Assembly (NCBI GenBank): GCA_965247975.1
Contig: OZ252050.1
Location: 2,728,001-2,792,000, forward strand
Length of the DNA: 64,000 bases
DNA from: Taishania sp965247975
GTDB lineage: Bacteria; Bacteroidota; Bacteroidia; Flavobacteriales_D; Crocinitomicaceae
Reading direction: 5' to 3'
Shown: one piece after another, positions 60,281 through 64,000 of the stretch
How positions within the stretch are numbered: position 1 is the first letter of the stretch
Layout of the letters: each line of letters starts with the position of its first letter
The notes under the pieces: model-generated
The model's input: only the letters and a program-made list of their open reading frames with translations
Databases searched by the model: none
What the model was told of the DNA's origin: nothing
Made by a program: the position numbers and the translations under genes

Positions 60281-63200
60281 ATGATAAAAATTACTACACG
60301 TTTAGGTCTTTTAGCGATTGTATTAGGGGTTAGTTTGAGTGTAACTGGACAGACTCCAACAAATGGTGGGTTTGAATCTGGGTCAACTACTTCGTGGACA
60401 ACAGCAGGAAGTGCAACAACAACTTCTCCTCGAACAGGGCTTTATTGTTTAGAACATACTACTTCTTCAACTTCTAATGTTGCGCATACAAATAGTACAA
60501 TTATAGCTATTCCCAATTCTTCATATGCACATGTCATTGGTTGGGCAATTGGTAGCAACACAAATTCACGTGCTTCTTGTGGAGGTACTCTTAATGCAAC
60601 CGCTGCTAGTGCTGCAATTACGACAATTGGTACTACTTTAACCAGATTGACTTATTCAGTTCAAAATACTTCAGGAACATCCCAGAATTTTACTCCTAGA
60701 GTAAATACAAGATCGGTAACTGGGTCAACTACTTTATATTGGGATGATATAATAATGTACACAAGTACAAGCGCGACTCCTGATTTAACTAAACCAACAA
60801 TAGCTAGCGCATTCACAAGTGGAACTATTACATCAAGTAGCGTTACATTTTCTTGGACCAATGGAACAGATGCAGCAACAGGAATTCAAAATACAATTAT
60901 TTTAAGAACCACTAATTTAAGTGCATCAACCCCTGTTTTAAATGATCAAGGGGTATACTCAACATCTGGAGGGGCTAGTGGACCTAATACTGTGAATACC
61001 GATTGGACAGTTATTTCGACTAGTGTTGGCAGTGGTACCACAAGCTATACAGACAATAGTGTTGTTGCTTCAGAGGACTATTTATACGCTGTAGTTCATA
61101 GAGATATGGCTTACAATTATTCTACTTCACTTGTTTCCGGAACAATTTCAACTCCAAGTTCAGGTTATACAGTAACTTTCGATGCAAACGGAGGAACAGG
61201 TTCAATGTCTAACCAAACAGCAAGTGTTGCAACAAATCTTACTGCAAATGCATTCACAAGAGCTGGATATACTTTTGCAGGATGGAATACCGCTGCTGGT
61301 GGAGGTGGAACAGCTTATGCAGATGGTGCGAGTTTTCCTTTCACGGCAAACACAACGTTATACGCGCAATGGACAGCAAATAATAATACGGTTACTTTTG
61401 ATGGAAATGGTGCAACGGGAGGTTCAACTGCAACCCAAACAATAGCAACTGCGGCTACTGCATCATTAACCTCAAATGGATATACACGAACAGGTTTTAC
61501 TTTTGATGGATGGGGTACATCGTCTGGTGGCCCAGTAGTTTACACTGACGGTGCTTCATATACCATGGGCACAACGAATGTAACATTATATGCGCAATGG
61601 ACTGCAGTTGGGAGTTTCACCGTGACTTTTGATGCGAACGGAGGTTCTGGCTCGATGTCCAACCAAACTGCTAGTTCTGCAACAAATTTGACAACAAATT
61701 CATTTACAAGAGCGGGATATACATTTTCTGGTTGGAATACAGCTGCTGGTGGCGGCGGAACCGCTTTTGCTGATGGTGCAAGTTATCCATTTACCGCAAA
61801 TGCTACTTTGTATGCGCAATGGACGCTAATTCCAACAATATCAGCCGGAACATTAACATCATTTGGTAGCCAATGTACTGGTTCATCTTACGGACCAAAT
61901 TCCTTTACAATAACTGGCTCAGGATTGACAACCGCGAATGTAACCGTTGCCGCTTTATCAGGATTTACATATTCTACAACAGCTGGAGGAACTTATACTA
62001 CATCACTTTCTCTAGTGCAAGGTGGCGGTTCTTATTCACAAGCTATTTATGTGCGTTTTGACCCGGTTGCTGTTGCAACTTATGATGGAAACATTGTAGT
62101 TGGAGGAGGAGGAGCATCAAGCATTAATGTGGCAGCGGTTGGTTCAGGTATCAATACAGCAACAACAGTAAATACTCCAACTTCATCCGCAATTACAACC
62201 ACAACGGCAACTTTGGGAGGAAACATTGCTTCAATTGGCTGCGGTAATGCAACCGTTCGAGGAGTTGAATGGAGCACAAGTATTGGTTTTGCGAATGGCT
62301 CTGGAACTCAAGTAACTTCATCTGGTTCTTTTGGTGCGGTGCCATTTACAGAAGCGGTGACTGGCTTACCTGCAGGAACAACTGTATATTATCATGCATT
62401 TGCAACGAACTCAGGAGGAACAAGTTATTCAGCAGAAGCCTCATTCACAACCCTAAAAGCAGAACCTACGAATTTCCCAACTGCATTTGCATGTGGTACA
62501 ACAACTACAACAGCTATACCACTTTCTTGGGCAGCTGCAACTGGTGCTGTAACTCCAGATGGATACTTAGTAAAATGGAGTTTAACTTCGTATGCAGCCA
62601 TTACAGATCCTGCCGATGGAACCGCACAAGCGAATGGAGCAGGAATACAAAACGTCGTTGGAACTTCATACACTCCAACAGGATTAACTTCAGCAACAAC
62701 ATATTATTTCAAAATTTGGTCTTACACGAATAGTGGTTCTAACATCAATTATAAATTAACGAGTGAGCCACAGACATCGTGCGCAACTTTAGCTGCTCCT
62801 TGGGAAGATTTTGAAACTGGTACAAAAACTGGATACGCAAGTGGTTCTGTAACTTGTACCGCAGGCAGTTGGACTTTTAATGATGCTTTGCTTGGTACAT
62901 CAGCGAGTGACCGCTTAAATGGAACAAAATCTGCGCGAATTCAAAATACAGGGTCCCTTTCAATGAATTTTGATGTTGCTACGGGTATTGGAACAGTAAA
63001 TGTATTGCATGCAGTTTATGGTGGTGATGCTAATAGCAATTGGATCTTAGAAGCTTCTACAAATAGTGGATCAACTTGGACAGCCTACACTAGTGGAACA
63101 ATAACATCTTCGTCAACAACTTTAACCAATCAAACATTTACGCTAAACCTAGCTGGTAATGTACGCTTTCGAATTGTAAAAACTTCCGGAGGTGGCGCGA

Positions 63201-64000
63201 GACTTAATATAGATGATCTTTATATCACTTCTTATAACGCTCCAGAAATCAACATCACAGGAAATGCAGTAAGTATTGCGGATGGAGATGCTACGCCAAC
63301 AACCGCTGACCATACAGACTTTGGATCAACGGCAGTTGCTGGTGGCACAGTTGTAAGAACATTTACCATTCAAAATACAGGATCTTTGGGATTGTCCTTG
63401 ACAGGTTCATCACCTTATGTAGCTATTTCAGGTGCAGACGCAGCAGATTTCTCTGTGACAGCAACACCTTCTTCTTCAATTGCAGCAGCAGGAAGTACCA
63501 CATTTAATGTGACTTTCGATCCTTCAGCTACTGGAACAAGAACTGCAACTCTGACGATTGCTAATGATGATAGTGATGAAAATCCATACAATTTTGACAT
63601 TCAAGGTACAGGAACAAATTCAGCAGCATCGGATATTATTGAAAGTGCAAGTTTTGGATATACAAACAATCAAAACTACTTGTCTTATCAAGATAACCCA
63701 ATTACAGCAGCTGCTGGAAGTGTTGGCGTTTTCCGTTTTGATATTCGTGACGGAGGTGGAGCAGCTGATGCAGATGCTCTTGGCACAGAATTAAATAGCA
63801 TTACGTTTAATGTTGGCACAACAAACATTAATTACATTCGCAGTGCTGCATTATTTGATGGCACAGCTCTGCGCAACAATACACCAACAATCAGCACTGG
63901 ATCAGGAACAATTACATTCTCTGGTTTGTCTGGTGCAAATTTCACAGCAACAGATGATTCATTTTTAACATTAACATTACGCGTTTCCTACTTGACAACA
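60281..64000 (+). CDS. Giant secreted protein with InlB-type repeats, N-terminal 1240 residues, cut by window edge
   Basis: 1240 codons are visible with no stop; the sequence continues past the window. The signal peptide ends at SVTGQ (about 23). An N-terminal jelly-roll-like segment (NGGFESGSTTSWTTAGS...YWDDIIMY) is followed, at about 296-366, 367-443 and 444-514, by three Listeria-Bacteroides (InlB B) repeats: TVTFDANGGTGSMSNQTA...AGYTFAGWNTAAGG...LYAQWT. An FN3-like part (720-836), a MAM-like segment (840-985) and a choice-of-anchor D/HYDIN-like domain (987-1110; DFGSTAVAGGTVVRTFTIQNTG) follow. Repeats 1 and 3 are closer to each other than to repeat 2. Probably a T9SS-exported adhesin; the sorting domain would lie beyond the window. 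Confidence 0.85.
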   Translation, partial: MIKITTRLGLLAIVLGVSLSVTGQTPTNGGFESGSTTSWTTAGSATTTSPRTGLYCLEHTTSSTSNVAHTNSTIIAIPNSSYAHVIGWAIGSNTNSRASCGGTLNATAASAAITTIGTTLTRLTYSVQNTSGTSQNFTPRVNTRSVTGSTTLYWDDIIMYTSTSATPDLTKPTIASAFTSGTITSSSVTFSWTNGTDAATGIQNTIILRTTNLSASTPVLNDQGVYSTSGGASGPNTVNTDWTVISTSVGSGTTSYTDNSVVASEDYLYAVVHRDMAYNYSTSLVSGTISTPSSGYTVTFDANGGTGSMSNQTASVATNLTANAFTRAGYTFAGWNTAAGGGGTAYADGASFPFTANTTLYAQWTANNNTVTFDGNGATGGSTATQTIATAATASLTSNGYTRTGFTFDGWGTSSGGPVVYTDGASYTMGTTNVTLYAQWTAVGSFTVTFDANGGSGSMSNQTASSATNLTTNSFTRAGYTFSGWNTAAGGGGTAFADGASYPFTANATLYAQWTLIPTISAGTLTSFGSQCTGSSYGPNSFTITGSGLTTANVTVAALSGFTYSTTAGGTYTTSLSLVQGGGSYSQAIYVRFDPVAVATYDGNIVVGGGGASSINVAAVGSGINTATTVNTPTSSAITTTTATLGGNIASIGCGNATVRGVEWSTSIGFANGSGTQVTSSGSFGAVPFTEAVTGLPAGTTVYYHAFATNSGGTSYSAEASFTTLKAEPTNFPTAFACGTTTTTAIPLSWAAATGAVTPDGYLVKWSLTSYAAITDPADGTAQANGAGIQNVVGTSYTPTGLTSATTYYFKIWSYTNSGSNINYKLTSEPQTSCATLAAPWEDFETGTKTGYASGSVTCTAGSWTFNDALLGTSASDRLNGTKSARIQNTGSLSMNFDVATGIGTVNVLHAVYGGDANSNWILEASTNSGSTWTAYTSGTITSSSTTLTNQTFTLNLAGNVRFRIVKTSGGGARLNIDDLYITSYNAPEINITGNAVSIADGDATPTTADHTDFGSTAVAGGTVVRTFTIQNTGSLGLSLTGSSPYVAISGADAADFSVTATPSSSIAAAGSTTFNVTFDPSATGTRTATLTIANDDSDENPYNFDIQGTGTNSAASDIIESASFGYTNNQNYLSYQDNPITAAAGSVGVFRFDIRDGGGAADADALGTELNSITFNVGTTNINYIRSAALFDGTALRNNTPTISTGSGTITFSGLSGANFTATDDSFLTLTLRVSYLTT

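Noticed and set aside
62269..62733. 154-aa plus-strand ORF rich in Cys, Trp and Asn within the giant secreted gene
   Set aside because: It is in a shifted frame relative to the open 1240-codon frame starting at 60281; composition is odd because it reads Gly/Thr/Ser-rich codons out of frame.

Overview
The window looks like a chromosomal segment of a low-GC, non-sporing member of the Bacteroidota, most likely Flavobacteriales and close to the Crocinitomicaceae/Fluviicola group. Supporting this: at least seven large secreted proteins end in a type IX secretion (T9SS) type A sorting domain and one ends in the gliding-motility-associated type B domain. The primary sigma factor has the short (289 aa) Bacteroidota form, and several genes have a TAnnTTTG-type -7 box just upstream. 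FtsH carries the Gly-rich linker seen in this phylum. The family-level placement is inference. No rRNA, tRNA, CRISPR array, prophage or complete insertion sequence was found.

Layout. 1-1.6 kb: pyruvate dehydrogenase E1 alpha and the N-terminal part of an E2 acyltransferase (cut by the window edge). 1.9-5.8 kb: creD, an S41 protease, an RsmI-like methyltransferase overlapping a low-molecular-weight phosphatase. 5.9-12.9 kb: a T9SS cargo protein, then the convergent pair rpoD/priA with overlapping stop codons, and a lipoprotein. 13-18.6 kb: TfoX-N protein and birA, divergent from a housekeeping run rsfS-ftsH-DUF2007-cdsA-psd, then a Lys-rich secreted mini-protein. 18.7-28.9 kb: small metabolic and stress genes, including a YCII/ECF42-type sigma pair, a bestrophin, a metallophosphoesterase, a thioredoxin-like protein, a five-unit ~118-bp tandem repeat array and a YdeI protein ending in a perfect CDGSH iron-sulfur motif. 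29-54.5 kb: a surface/secretion-rich region with seven T9SS cargo proteins, including a kelch-like protein in an operon with a haem-binding lipoprotein, a PKD/SBBP protein, a subtilase with Glu where the catalytic Asp is expected, a choice-of-anchor L protein and a CotH-kinase protein, plus an adjacent MbnP/MbnH-like pair. 54.7-60 kb: acyltransferase, TerC, two small outer-membrane barrels and fabI. 60.3 kb to the end: the first 1240 codons of a giant secreted protein with three InlB-type (Listeria-Bacteroides) repeats.

How it works together. The housekeeping genes cover central carbon entry (PDH), phospholipid synthesis (cdsA, psd, PlsC-like), fatty-acid elongation (fabI), transcription (rpoD), replication restart (priA) and ribosome/membrane quality control (rsfS, ftsH). 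The accessory part is dominated by exported adhesin-, protease- or sensor-like proteins carried by T9SS. The most notable candidates for follow-up are the subtilase E165 substitution, the MbnP/MbnH pair, the YdeI-CDGSH fusion, the ECF42-YCII pair with a TTG start abutting the upstream stop, a 48-bp perfect palindrome at 19220-19267, a 192-bp element bounded by 18-bp inverted repeats beside fabI, and the tandem array at 25.9-26.5 kb. I did not find a convincing large, wholly new system. All functional assignments come from reading motifs by eye, without database searches.
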